Positions 53,403-63,369 of a stretch of DNA of 64,000 nt are shown in pieces. The stretch is from Parvularia atlantis (taxonomy: Eukaryota; Opisthokonta; Rotosphaerida). Numbering within the stretch: the stretch's first letter is position 1; each line of letters begins with the position of its first letter. The stretch lies in contig CALSCO010001118.1 in assembly GCA_943704415.1 (NCBI GenBank), forward strand, positions 1 to 64,000, read 5' to 3'. The translations under genes were made by a program, and so were the position numbers. The notes under the pieces are model-generated. The model was not told where the DNA came from and made no database searches. It saw only the letters and a list, made by a program, of their open reading frames with translations.

Positions 53403-55997
53403 ATGGCGGGCCACGTGGCGGGCACCGCGTCCAAGCTGCAGGCGCGCATGCGTAGCGACCCGCGCTTCCGCCGGCCGCCGAAGGCCGTGTCCAAGGTCGC
53501 GGTGGACGCGCGCTTCGAGCACATGTTCACCGACAAGAGCTTTGCCGTGCACGGCACGGTCGACAAGTACGGGCGCAAGGCCGCGCCGGCGAGCGAGCGC
53601 GGCGTGCCGAGCCTCGAGCGGCTGTACCGGCGTGCGGACGGTGCCCATGCTGCGGAGGACGAGGACGGCGCGGATAAGGACGACGTGGATGAGCACGTTG
53701 CGGAGGACGATGAAGACGCAGCAGCAGAAGACAACGACGCCTCGGCATCGGCATCGGCAGACGAGGAGGACGACGAGCAGCCGAGATACGACCCGATGCG
53801 CGGCGAGGGCGTCGACGCGTCGTCGTCGGACGAGGGCGAGTGGGCCGACGACATCGACTCGGATGTCGAGCGCGACCTGACCGAGTTTGAGCAGCGCACG
53901 CTCGTGCGTCGCGTCGTGCATGCCTCGCGGGTGCTGATTACCACGCGCGCGCGCAGGACCGCATTGACGTGCCCGAGGGCGAGCAGACGCGCCGCGTGGC
54001 CGTCGTCAACCTCGACTGGGACCACGTCCGTGCACAGGACCTGCTGCAGGTGCTCGACTCGTTCAAGCCGCCCGAGGGCTCGATCGTCTCGGTTTCGGTC
54101 TTCCCATCCGAGTTTGGCAAGCAGCGCATGCAGCAGGAGGCGCAAGCCGGGCCGCCGCGGCAGATTTTCAAGAAGACGGTCTCTGCAAGGGACGGAGAGG
54201 GCGCAGACGACGACGCAGACGACGACGAGCAGCGTGCGGCCGGCATCAAGCACACGCTCGGCGCGGCCGAGAACGACATTGACCAGATCGAGCTGCGAAA
54301 GTACCAGCTCGAGCGCCTGCGGTACTACTACGCCGTGGTCGAGTGCGACAGCGTCGCGACGGCCGTGTCGCTCTACCGCGCGTGCGACGGACTGGAGTAC
54401 GAGAACAGCGCCAACATGATCGACATGCGCTTCATCCCGGACGACGAGTCGTTCGCGGAGCTGGCACCGCGGTGCGCTTGGACGTGGCGCTGCCAGCCCG
54501 CGGCGGCCTGCTGACGGCGTGCCCGCAGCGATGTCGCGACGCATGCGCTCCAGACGTACGAGCCGATCCCGTTCCAGACCAAAGCGCTTCAGCACACCAA
54601 TGCACGTGCACCTCCGCCGCCCCTCGCCGCTTGCTCGCTGACCGTGCCGCGCCGCGCAGGCCGACCTGACGTGGGACGACGACGACCCGGAGCGCGTGCG
54701 CGCGACGCGGCGCAAGTTCACCAAGGAGGATCTGAAGACGATGGACTTCAACGTGCGGGCCGTGCGGGTCGGGCGGTCGTGCGGGGCTGTGCGGCTGAGT
54801 GCGCGTGCAGGCCTACGTCGCGACGTCGGACAGCGACGACTACGAGGACGACGAGGGCGCGGCACCGGTCGTCGAGACGGTCGCGCCGGTCGCGCCCAAA
54901 CCGTCAATGGGCGAGCGGCGTGCCAAATACCGCGCACTGCTGGAGGAGCTCACGCCCAAGGTTATGTCACGATATGCGGTCCTGCCGCGCGCAGCTGATG
55001 CGCGGGCCGCCCGCAGGCGCAGCCCGAGCAGGAGATGGAGATCACGTTTACGACGGGCCTGTCGAACGTGGCCGCGAGCCTGCTAAAGAAGAAGAAGGCC
55101 AAGAACGTGCGTGCGCCCGCGCGTGGCCGCACCTGCGCGGCTGAGAAGAGGGCGCACGCGCAGGCCGCAGCCGACAAGACCGTGTGGGAGACGTACCTTG
55201 AGAAGCGCAAGGAGAAGCGCAAGGAGCGGCGGCGGCAGGTCGCCAAGCCGTCCGAGGGCGACAGCGCGAGTGAGGCGTCTGCGGACGACGAGAACGGCGA
55301 CGACGACGCCGCGGACGACGCCGCCGAGTCGCGCACGGCCGCCCTCGCCCACGGCAGCAAGGCCAAGCCCGACCGGCGCCAGCGTGACGTCGAAGCCGAG
55401 CGGCGCCGCGCCGCCGAGCTCGAGCTGCTGCTGCTGGACGAGCAGGCGCGGTCGGGCAAGGTGCGAACGCGCGCGGGGGCCTCGTGCGACTGTGCTGACA
55501 CGCGCACACACTCGTCGCGCCAGCACTTCCACCTGCGCGAGCTCGTCAAGGCCGAGAAGCTGCGCGACAAGCAGGACAAGAAGCAGGCCAAAGGCAGCCG
55601 GCAGTCGGCGGCGGCCGACGCGCAGCGCGACTTTGCCGTCGACGTGGCCGACCCGCGCTTCGCGGCCGTGTACAACTCGCACCTGTTTGCGATCGACCCG
55701 AGCGCCCCGCAGTGCGTCTCGTCGTGCCGCGGCACCACCGCGCCCACGCTGACCGCGCCCCACGCCGCGGCGTTGCGCAGGTTCAAGAAGACCAAGGGCA
55801 TGAAGGCCATCATCGACGAGCGCCAGCGGCGCATCCAGGCCGCGCCGGTGTCGTCCGCCGCGCCTGAGCCGTCGCCGTTCTCGCGCCCAGCCGCCGCCGC
55901 CGCCGACGGGCGCAGCCTGTCGCAGCTCGTCGCCGCCGTGAAGCGCAAGAGCGGGACCACTCGCGCGAAGGGCAAGCGTTCGAAAGTCGATGTGTGA
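53403..55997 (+). CDS. ESF1: Nucleolar pre-rRNA processing protein ESF1
   Basis: Start at 53403 (MAGHVAGTASKLQARMRSDP; family motif S-D-P-R-F). FEHMFTDKSFAVHGTVDKYG and a long acidic stretch (near 53640-53880) follow. Then TRRVAVVNLDWDHVRAQDLL, SVFPSEFGKQRMQQE and RKYQLERLRYYYAVVECDS mark the RNA-recognition-like core, and FIPDDESFAEL and ADLTWDDDDPERVRATRRKF follow as in ESF1. The C-terminal NUC153 domain is DPRFAAVYNSHLFAIDPSAP plus FKKTKGMKAIIDERQRR. Nine or so introns. ESF1 works in the nucleolus in 18S rRNA production, the same pathway as EFG1 in this window. The stop (55995-55997) is 25 bp from the next start codon. Confidence 0.93.
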
Positions 55998-56022
55998 CCC
56001 GATCACACTGCCGTTTTCTGTC

Positions 56023-58335
56023 ATGGCCGCGACTGCATCGCCGCCTCTCGCCACACCGTTGGCGCGCGCCCTGTCGCCCGCCTCACCCGACGTCACCCAC
56101 CGGCTCACGGTGGAGCTCAACGTGCGTATGGTCGCGCTGCCGTGGTGTGCGAGCGCGCGCTCACAAGCGGCCGCGGCAAATGACGGCGCAGATGCTTGCT
56201 GACGGCTCAGGCTCGGCGTCGGTCGCGGGCGGCGCGTTCCTAGCCACGGTGCACGAGGACGACCTGGCTGGGCTGATGGCGTCGTTCCAGGTGCGTGTGT
56301 CTGTGTCCGTGTGCGCGTGCGTGTGCGGTGCTCACGGGCGCGCGGCGGCGGCGTCAGCGCGCGACCGCCAACCGCGACGAGGTCGAGGAGGTGCTCTACA
56401 GGCGGCGGCGCGAGGCCGGCGGCTTGGGCTGGTTCGTCGGCAAGATATTCGTGTCGTCGCCGTGGCCCGCGGTGGGCGGGACGGCTGAGGCGCGTGGTGC
56501 CGGCCCCGCTGCGTCGCACAGGGTCGGTGACCGCGTGCGTTGCAGATAACGGTCATCGAGCGCGACGTGACGAGCGAGTTTGAGCGCGTGCGCCACATCG
56601 AGGCTGAATACGAAAAGTTCAAGTGCGTCTGGCATACGCGTCTCTCTTGTGCGCAGCAACGGCTGACCGCCCATCGGCCGCGCCAAAGGGACCTATTTGA
56701 CCAGCAAAGCGACATCTTCTACCGGCTCGACCTCCAGGGCCGCTTCGAGATGGTCTCGTACGCGAGCCTGGCGCATTGGGGCTTCACGCCGCACGAGCTC
56801 GTGGGCAAGCCGTGCTGGGACATGGTCGTGCCGAGCGACTACCAGAACGCCGTCATCCAGGTGCGCAGGCCCGGCCGCGCGGAGCGGCGCAGGCCGACGC
56901 AGCGATACGGCCGCGCAGTTCCAGGGCTGCATCATCAACAACGCCGTGCCGCGCCCGTTCCTCGTCCGGAGGAGATGCAAGAGCTCGTCGCTCGTCACCG
57001 AGCAGATCCAGCTCACGCCCGTGGGCGACGCACGCGGCGGCCGCGTCACCCACGTCAACGCTGTCTCGCGCAAAGTCAGCCTCGGCCCGGGCAACGCCAA
57101 CGCCGCCAGCAGCCTCTTCGCGGCCAACCTGAGCGGCCTCCTCGGCGCCCCGCCCGTCCTCGCCGCGCCCGCGATGGCCAGCGCGCCACTATCGCAGCCG
57201 GCCCAGCCGCCTCAGCAGCAGCCAGCACAACAACAGCAGCAGGTGGGGCACTATGTCTCTTTGCCGCACCCGCCGGCATTTTTGTCGGTGCGTGCGTGTG
57301 TGCACCGCGCGATCGCGCGCTCACTGGCTCGCAGCAGCAGCCGTACGGCGTCGGGTCACCGGGGCTCGTGCTGCCCTTTGCCGACCCAGCGCACATGCTC
57401 CCGTCGCCACTGCACTGGCTGTCCAACACGGCCGCGGCGGCAGCGCCTGCGTCGGCACCCGTGGAGAGTGCGTGCGGGCGGCGCGTGCATCTGTGCTGGG
57501 CTGAGCGCCCCGCCGCAGACGGGCAGTACCACGGCCTCTACGGAGGCGCGGCGCTGATGCAGGCCATCTACACCAACGTCAACACGGGCGCCGTGCACAC
57601 GCAGCCCGCGGCGGCGGTGGCCGGCACGAAGCGCCCCGAGAGCGAGAGCGCAGAACGTCTGCAACAGCTGGACGGCGCAGGCGGGCCCGGCAGCGCCAAC
57701 GGCAACGGCAACGGCAACGGCACGGGCGCGGGCGCGGGCGCGGGTGGCGACAGCAACTGGTCGCCGCTGTGGACCGACGACGGCCAGGGCGCACGCAAGC
57801 ACATCCGGTACAGCCTGGGCGAGGCGACGGTGCAGTTGCGACCGGGCGCCGCCCGTGCAACGCTCACGCGCGCACAGGTGTCGCCGATGTCGAACGAGTT
57901 TACGATCAACAACGTGGCGATGACGGCCGTGTTCAACAACGTGCGCGCCGAGGCCGCACGCCACACCGGTGTACGGGTGGCTGAGCCCTGCCGTGCGCGC
58001 AGAACCAGACGAAGCGCAAGCCCAAGGAGTCGCCCGACAAGGTGCCGTGCATCATGTGCAGCACCGTGCGGTCGCTCGAGTGGCGCAAGGGGCCCGACGG
58101 CAAGAAGGTGCGGGCGCGGTGCGACGCGCGGGCGCACGGAGCTCACAGGCGCGTTTCGGCCCAGTCACTGTGCAATGCGTGCGGTCTGCGCTACGCACGC
58201 ACGCAGAAGGGCAAGGACGGCAAGGGCGCCAAGGACGCGACGGCCGCGCCTGCACCCGCCGTTGCACCCGTTGAGGCCGCCGCGCCACCGCCAGCCCTGG
58301 CACCACCAGACGCCCCCGCAGCCGCACAGCCGTGA
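56023..58335 (+). CDS. PAS-PAS-GATA transcription factor, White-Collar-like layout
   Basis: Start at 56023 (MAATASPPLATPLARALSPA); an ATG at 55990 that overlaps the ESF1 stop is less likely. A first degenerate PAS domain reads FLATVHEDDLAGLMASFQ, EVEEVLYRRRREAG and ITVIERDVTSEFERV. A second reads SDIFYRLDLQGRFEMVSYAS, HWGFTPHELVGKPCWDMV and, after an intron, NNAVPRPFLVRRRCKSSSL and VGDARGGRVTHVNAVSR. Gln-rich and Gly/Asn-rich linkers follow. The GATA finger is CIMCSTVRSLEWRKGPDGKK plus SLCNACGLRYART, joined across an intron, with X18 spacing. This is the order of White Collar 2-type fungal regulators. The flavin-binding LOV motif (GRNCRFLQ) is absent, so light sensing is not indicated by this protein alone. 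About eight introns; stop at 58333-58335. Confidence 0.8.
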
Positions 58336-58385
58336 CCATTCTGATACTTTCTTTACATTGCAAGTGCCCAGTGCGCCTCACGAGC

Positions 58386-59608
58386 TCAGCACCGCGGTGC
58401 CGCACTGCGTGACCGGTTGAGCGCGGCCAGCGCGTGGACGTGCCCTGTGAACTCGACCACATCCGGCGGCTCGTCTGGCGGCGGGCCCGGCACGCACAGC
58501 TGCTTGACGTGCCGGCGCAGCCACGGCACGAGCACAGCCATGCACAGCTGTGGCGTCTCCTCCTGAGGCATGTGCGCGTTCTGGTCAAACAGGCGCAGCG
58601 TCGCGTGGGGCAGCGCGCGCAGCAGGCGCAGGTAGTGCCGCGGCGGGACGACGTTGTCCTTTGCGCGCGCGACTGCAGTGAGGGCAACGCAGTTTTTTGG
58701 CAACTCGGAGGCGCACACCTGGTTGCCGCCGACAATCAGCACCGACGCGTGCACGCGGGCGAGCTCCTCGCGCGTGAGCGAGACGGGCGCGTTGATGACG
58801 GCCTTGCACGCGGCCCAGTACAGCTGCTGCCAGTTGGGCACAAGGCGGTCGGCGTAGCCGTCGACGACGTCGGGAGTGACAACCGACTTGTTGTAGAACG
58901 TCGTGTTGACCATGGCGTCTGCGAGCGGCGCGCGTGAGGCGTACATGGCGGGCCGTGCGCGCCCGGGCCGCACCCGTGAAGCGCTCCATCATGAACTTGG
59001 CCGTCACGGGCATGATCGTGTTCATAAGCGGCGTGTTGAGCACGCGGCGCAGGCCAAACGGCGCGCCTGCCGCCGCGTGTCAGCTCGCGATGGGGCCCGC
59101 ACTCCGGCTGGCGCGCACCGCCGATGAACACGGCCGGCGCAAACAGGACCAGCCCCGCGACGCGCTCGGGGTGGCCCAGCGCGACCATCATCGCCGTCAG
59201 GCACCCGATCGAGTGTCCCACGAGCAGGACGCGCGCGAGGCCCAGGCGGTCCATGAACTTGAGCACGGCGTCGGCAGCGTACTGGTGCGAGTACGGCATG
59301 ACCCTTCGCTGGTTGCGGAACGCGTCCTTTGTGCCGACGGCCGCCCCGCGCGACAGGCCAAAGCCGAGCCGGTCGAGGCAGTAGACGTGCGCGCCGAGGT
59401 CGCAGAAGCGCGGCACGAGGTTGCGCCAGGTGTAGGTCGACCCGCCAAACCCGTGCAGGCACAGGAACGGGGCGAGGTGCACGCCGCCGCCGGCCGGCGC
59501 GGTCGGCCGGTGGTGCTCAAAGTGCACCTGGAAGCCGTCGATGCTGATGAAGCGCGCGTCGGGCCCCGGGCTGAAGCTACCAAGGCGGCGGCGGAGGCGC
59601 TGCGGCAT
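58386..59608 (-). CDS. Alpha/beta hydrolase
   Basis: Start at 59608 (MPQRLRRRLGSFSPGPDARF). The fold is clear: FLCLHGFGGSTYTWRNLVP with the HGF oxyanion loop, VYCLDRLGFGLSRG, the nucleophile elbow VLLVGHSIGCLTAMM (G-H-S-I-G), VAGLVLFAPAVFIGG, and, after removing an intron near 58679-58731, SVLIVGGNQDNVVPP with the catalytic Asp. The His is in FDQNAHMPQEETPQL. The triad is complete, so it should be an active serine hydrolase, possibly an epoxide- or ester-cleaving enzyme; substrate unknown. The basic first residues could target an organelle. Three introns; the intron near 58679 ends in AAAG rather than CAG. Stop at 58386-58388. The start is 64 bp from the divergent subtilase start. Confidence 0.85.
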
Positions 59609-59672
59609 AACTGGGAGTGTCGGAAAGCGGGTCCCGGCGACTAGGGCCTGACGTCACGACTCGAAGTTCGCC

Positions 59673-61201
59673 ATGATGGCTCGCGCCGCTCTGGGGATCG
59701 CGCTCGTCGCCGCGCTCGCCCTCGCCGCCGCCGCGCGCCGCCCGCAGGCCGCGGCGCACAACCAGGTGCGCGCGCAGCCCGCAGCGAGGTCGACTGATGC
59801 GGGTGGGCGGGCGTGCAGTACGTCGTGCAACTCGTGCCGGGCGTCGACGTCGACGAACACCTCGCTGCACTCGGCCTATCGCACGAGAACGGCCCGCACC
59901 AGCAGCACCTCCACGCGGGCGCGCCCGGCGGCGACCAGCCGCGCGTGCGCGCCGTGTACCGCCGCGCGATCAACGGCTACGCCCTCCAATGCAGCGACTC
60001 GTTCCTGCTCGCGGTGCGCGCGCGCGGCGAGCGCGAGGTCCTGCGCGTCGAGCCGGACGTCTTTGTCGGCTTTGACGGTGACGCCCCCGCGCGGCCCGAC
60101 GCCGCGCCCACGCCCGACGCCGCGGACGTCGACCGCACCGAGCAGCGCAACCCGCCCAGCTGGGGCCTTGACCGCATTGACCAGGCCCTGCAGCCCCTGG
60201 ACCAGCTCTTCCGCGTGCGTTTGCAGTCGGACCCCGCGCGGCCCTCACGCGGCTGCGCGCAGTACCCGGACGTCGCCGGCGCGGACGTTGACGTGTACTC
60301 GCTCGACACCGGCGTTGACGTGGAGCACCCGGTGCGCGCCGTGCGCAAGCAGGTGTCGCGCGCACGTGCTGACGTGTACGCTCCCGGCCTGCAAAGGACT
60401 TTGGCGGGCGCGCCGTCTGGGGCAAGACGATCGTCGCGGGCAGCGCCGACGCCGACGGCAACGGCCACGGCACGAGTACTGCGGCCATCGCGGTCGGCAC
60501 GTCGTTTGGCGTGGCCAAGCGGTGCGTGTGCAGCCACTGCGCTTCGTCATCTCTGAACCGCGCCGCAGCGCCAACGTGATCGCCGTCAAGGTCTTCAACG
60601 ACGGTGGCTTTGGCTCGACGGCGGACCTGATCGCCGGCCTCGACTACGTCATCGCCTCGGCAGAGGCGCACAAGCCCAACCGCGCCGTGGCCATGATGGC
60701 CCTCGGCGGCAGCAAGTCACCCGCGCTCGAGAGCGCCGTCCAGACCGCCGTCGAGGCCGACATTGTCGTCGCCGCCGCGGCCGGCAGCTCGGCCACGGAC
60801 GCATGCAACTTCTCGCCCGGCGGCTCGCCGCTCGTGCTCACCGTCGCGGCCACCGACGCCAGCGACAGCTACGCCGGCACCTCCAACGGCGGCCCGTGCG
60901 TCAAGCTCGCCGCGCCGGGCGTGCTCGTGACGACGGCGCGGCCGGGCGGCGGCAACACGACCATCACCGGTGCGCACGGCGCGCGCGCAGCGGCGCATCC
61001 GCTGACAAGCGCGCACTGCACACAGGCAGCTCGTTTGGCTGCGCGCACGCGGCCGGCGCGGCGGCGATCGCGCTGTCGCTCCACCGCGACTACTCGCCCG
61101 CGCAGATCGAGCAGCTGCTGATCGACCAGTCGACCAAAGACGTCCTGCGCAACGTGCCCGCCAACACCGCCAACCGCCTCCTCTTGGTGCACCCGGCGTG
61201 A
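59673..61201 (+). CDS. Subtilisin-like protease, proteinase K type, altered oxyanion hole
   Basis: Start at 59673 ([20 protein letters not shown]), a signal peptide. After an intron near 59765-59814 comes an I9-type prodomain ([18 protein letters not shown] ... [14 protein letters not shown]). The S8 catalytic domain follows with the Asp in [14 protein letters not shown], the His in [20 protein letters not shown] and the Ser in [17 protein letters not shown]. In proteinase K the oxyanion Asn lies in V-A-A-G-N-N; here that spot reads [12 protein letters not shown], with Ser. The usual G-T-S-M-A at the nucleophile is also altered to GSSFG. The enzyme may be weak, have shifted specificity, or be a pseudo-enzyme. 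It should be secreted or lysosomal. Five introns. Stop at 61199-61201. Confidence 0.85.
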
Positions 61202-61343
61202 CCGCCGCGCATCGGCAGTGATGTTGTCCGACTTGCTTTTCTGCTCAGGCTAGCTCTCGCGTATTGAAACTTGAAGTCAGGTTGGCAGTTTAGAGTGACC
61301 GTGCGGCCACCTGGTTGACACACAGACACAGCCTGAGTGGCGT

Positions 61344-63293
61344 TCATTTGGCCGCAGCTGCGACTGCAGCGGGCTGGTCGCTCTTCATACGAAGACACTC
61401 GAGCATTTTCTTGACGGCTGCAGCGTGATCCAGGATACTGGCGCTAGTCCTCTTGCTCGGCTTGCGGGCGCCGCCCGGCCCGGGAGAGGCATCTGGGATC
61501 TTCGACACCTTGCCGAAATCGATGAGCACTGCCTTTTGGCGGCCTTGAGCATCCTTGTATAGGCCGACATGCCGCCACGTGAGGTCGTCGTGACAGAAGC
61601 CGCTTGCCGCAAACTTCAACACAGCTTCCTTGGCGGCCTGTTGAACATCGACACCCTCGTCAGGCTGGCTGTTGCCGCACATCTTCATGAACGGCATCAA
61701 AAGCACCCTCTTGCCCATCAGCTGCACAATGCGCACGCCACGGACACCCCACACGTTACTCCAGATGTCCGCTTCTTTTTGGAAGCTCGCGGTGCGATCG
61801 TTGCCGTCGTTGCGGGGAAATTTGAGCACACATATGTGTCCATTGGTGGCCGCCGCAAGCCAGACGCGTCCACTGACGCCGTCCCCAAGGTGGTGGAGCA
61901 GGTAGAATGTCGTGCAGTGCCGCGAGGGCAAAGGCCACATGGTCGCTTGCCCACTGACCTTGGGTTGCTTCCACGTCCACGAGTTCTTGCTCACCAGAAT
62001 GACGCTGCGCTGGTCACCGAGAAGATCGTCTACGCCTTTGGCCACTGAAGAAGACATCATACGCAGGGCAGATGCAATCACCAGCACCGTGTCCGGGTCG
62101 CTGGACTCGTAGACAGACGAACCATTCATTGCCCGACGGCTGTTTGACTTGGGTGTCACGTTCCCGTCCACTTCGTCCCCGTCCCCGTCCTCGTCCTCGT
62201 CCCCGTCCTCGTCCTCGTCCCCGTCCTCGTCCTCGTCCTCGTTTTCGTCCTCGTTAGTTTCCTCATGACCATCATGCTTGTCGTCAGTCTCCGACACCTC
62301 GTCAGGCTCCTCATTGTCAGCCCAAGACGGAACCTCGTCGAGGATGCTGCGCGAGAGTTTCGAGTCAGTCGTCGCGGTGGTGCTGAAACGGTCGTCCAGT
62401 GGCAGAAGTTGGAAGATGCGCCACTGTGTGTACGTGGTTGCAATGCCGATGACGTTGTCGAGACCATAGAAATTGCGAAGGCGGTGCATGTAGTCATACA
62501 GTTGACCTGCCACATTAGTGTCGCTCAAGATCTTGTCCTTTGGACGCTTGATCTCAAGGACGCCCACAGGGATGCCGATGCCGTTCTTCAGCACCCAAAT
62601 GTCCGCTCGGTCGCCGAACACAGACAGCTCGTTCTGAAAATCGAGTCTAATGCCCTGCGGTAGGATGGAGTTGGCCGCGAGCACGGCCTCAATGTCTTGA
62701 AGAGCATTCTTCACGTAGTTGGCCACGTCGCTTTCACTGCCGTACGGAAGAGCAATATCTCCCTCCGAGTCAACACCTGGTCGCTGAAGATTCTCGTATG
62801 TGACCCACAGGGCACTGCGTCGAAGCGTCTGAATGTCAGCTTTCTTGACAGTGGAGACGAAGCTCCACTCCCTGAGCTTGGCTGGTTTATGCTTCTTGCG
62901 CTCCGTGTTCGTCGTGGCAACTTGGCCAACTGGGTAAGGCGACATTGGCGGCAGACCCTTGTCGATAAGCTTGCGCATGCTGTCGTCAATAGGCGCGGCG
63001 GCGGGCTGAGGCGCCAGCGCTCGAATGGCCTTGAAGAGCTTATTCCGCTCTCCAAACGATACTCGCAGATCACGCAGCACTTCCATGAGAACCTCGCTCG
63101 TCAAGTCAAACAAATCACTGCCCTTGATGTCCTGCTCGCGGAATCTGTGCACGACGTCTTCGCCGTACCCATTGGACGTCAGCCATCTGGCGACGTCGTC
63201 CTTGTTCCAGTCGATGACTTTATCGATAGCGAGCACTTTCAGCTGCGAGCTGAGTGCGTCGGCGGAAGGCGCAGTAACCGCCTTATCGCCCAT
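61344..63293 (-). CDS. SAM + PD-(D/E)XK + kinase protein, Crinkler (CRN)-type
   Basis: A single uninterrupted frame of 649 codons (start 63293, MGDKAVTAPSADALSSQLKV), intronless unlike every neighbour of similar length, and visibly less GC-rich. Residues 20-95 form a SAM domain (WNKDDVARWLTSNGYGEDVV). Residues about 170-300 hold a restriction-endonuclease-like fold with D and E-x-K residues (FGDRADIWVLKNGIG, VGVLEIKRPKDKILSD). An Asp/Glu-rich repeat (about 345-375) is followed by a kinase-like domain: GDGVSGRVWLAA (Gly loop), CVLKFP (Lys), GFCHDDLTWRHVGLYKD (catalytic-loop position) and VLIDFGKVSKI (DFG). This REase-plus-kinase order is known from Crinkler-type effector families of oomycetes, chytrids and other eukaryotes, often spread by transfer or transposition. 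It looks whole. It could act inside the host cell nucleus or in conflict between cells; this is inference. Confidence 0.7.
   Translation of the reverse strand: MGDKAVTAPSADALSSQLKVLAIDKVIDWNKDDVARWLTSNGYGEDVVHRFREQDIKGSDLFDLTSEVLMEVLRDLRVSFGERNKLFKAIRALAPQPAAAPIDDSMRKLIDKGLPPMSPYPVGQVATTNTERKKHKPAKLREWSFVSTVKKADIQTLRRSALWVTYENLQRPGVDSEGDIALPYGSESDVANYVKNALQDIEAVLAANSILPQGIRLDFQNELSVFGDRADIWVLKNGIGIPVGVLEIKRPKDKILSDTNVAGQLYDYMHRLRNFYGLDNVIGIATTYTQWRIFQLLPLDDRFSTTATTDSKLSRSILDEVPSWADNEEPDEVSETDDKHDGHEETNEDENEDEDEDGDEDEDGDEDEDGDGDEVDGNVTPKSNSRRAMNGSSVYESSDPDTVLVIASALRMMSSSVAKGVDDLLGDQRSVILVSKNSWTWKQPKVSGQATMWPLPSRHCTTFYLLHHLGDGVSGRVWLAAATNGHICVLKFPRNDGNDRTASFQKEADIWSNVWGVRGVRIVQLMGKRVLLMPFMKMCGNSQPDEGVDVQQAAKEAVLKFAASGFCHDDLTWRHVGLYKDAQGRQKAVLIDFGKVSKIPDASPGPGGARKPSKRTSASILDHAAAVKKMLECLRMKSDQPAAVAAAAK
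62173..62254 (-). repeat. GAC/GAG/GAT triplet repeat coding an Asp/Glu run
   Basis: On the plus strand this reads as repeats of TCGTCC/CCGTCC; on the coding strand it gives alternating Glu-Asp with a few Gly (EDEDEDGDEDEDGDEDEDG). It lies between the nuclease-like and kinase-like domains of the Crinkler-type gene and probably varies in length. Confidence 0.85.
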
Positions 63294-63369
63294 ACTTGAG
63301 CTGCTACCCGGGGCTGTTGGCCAGCTGACGGCCGTGTGAAGCCGCCGGCGGCGGAGATGAGTCGCTCAG

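Noticed and set aside
55990-56022. PAS-GATA start at 55990 overlapping the ESF1 stop
   Set aside because: Possible, but the ATG at 56023 avoids the overlap and no conserved sequence lies between; kept only as an alternative.
56700-57060. LOV blue-light domain
   Set aside because: The second PAS lacks the flavin-binding Cys motif GRNCRFLQ.
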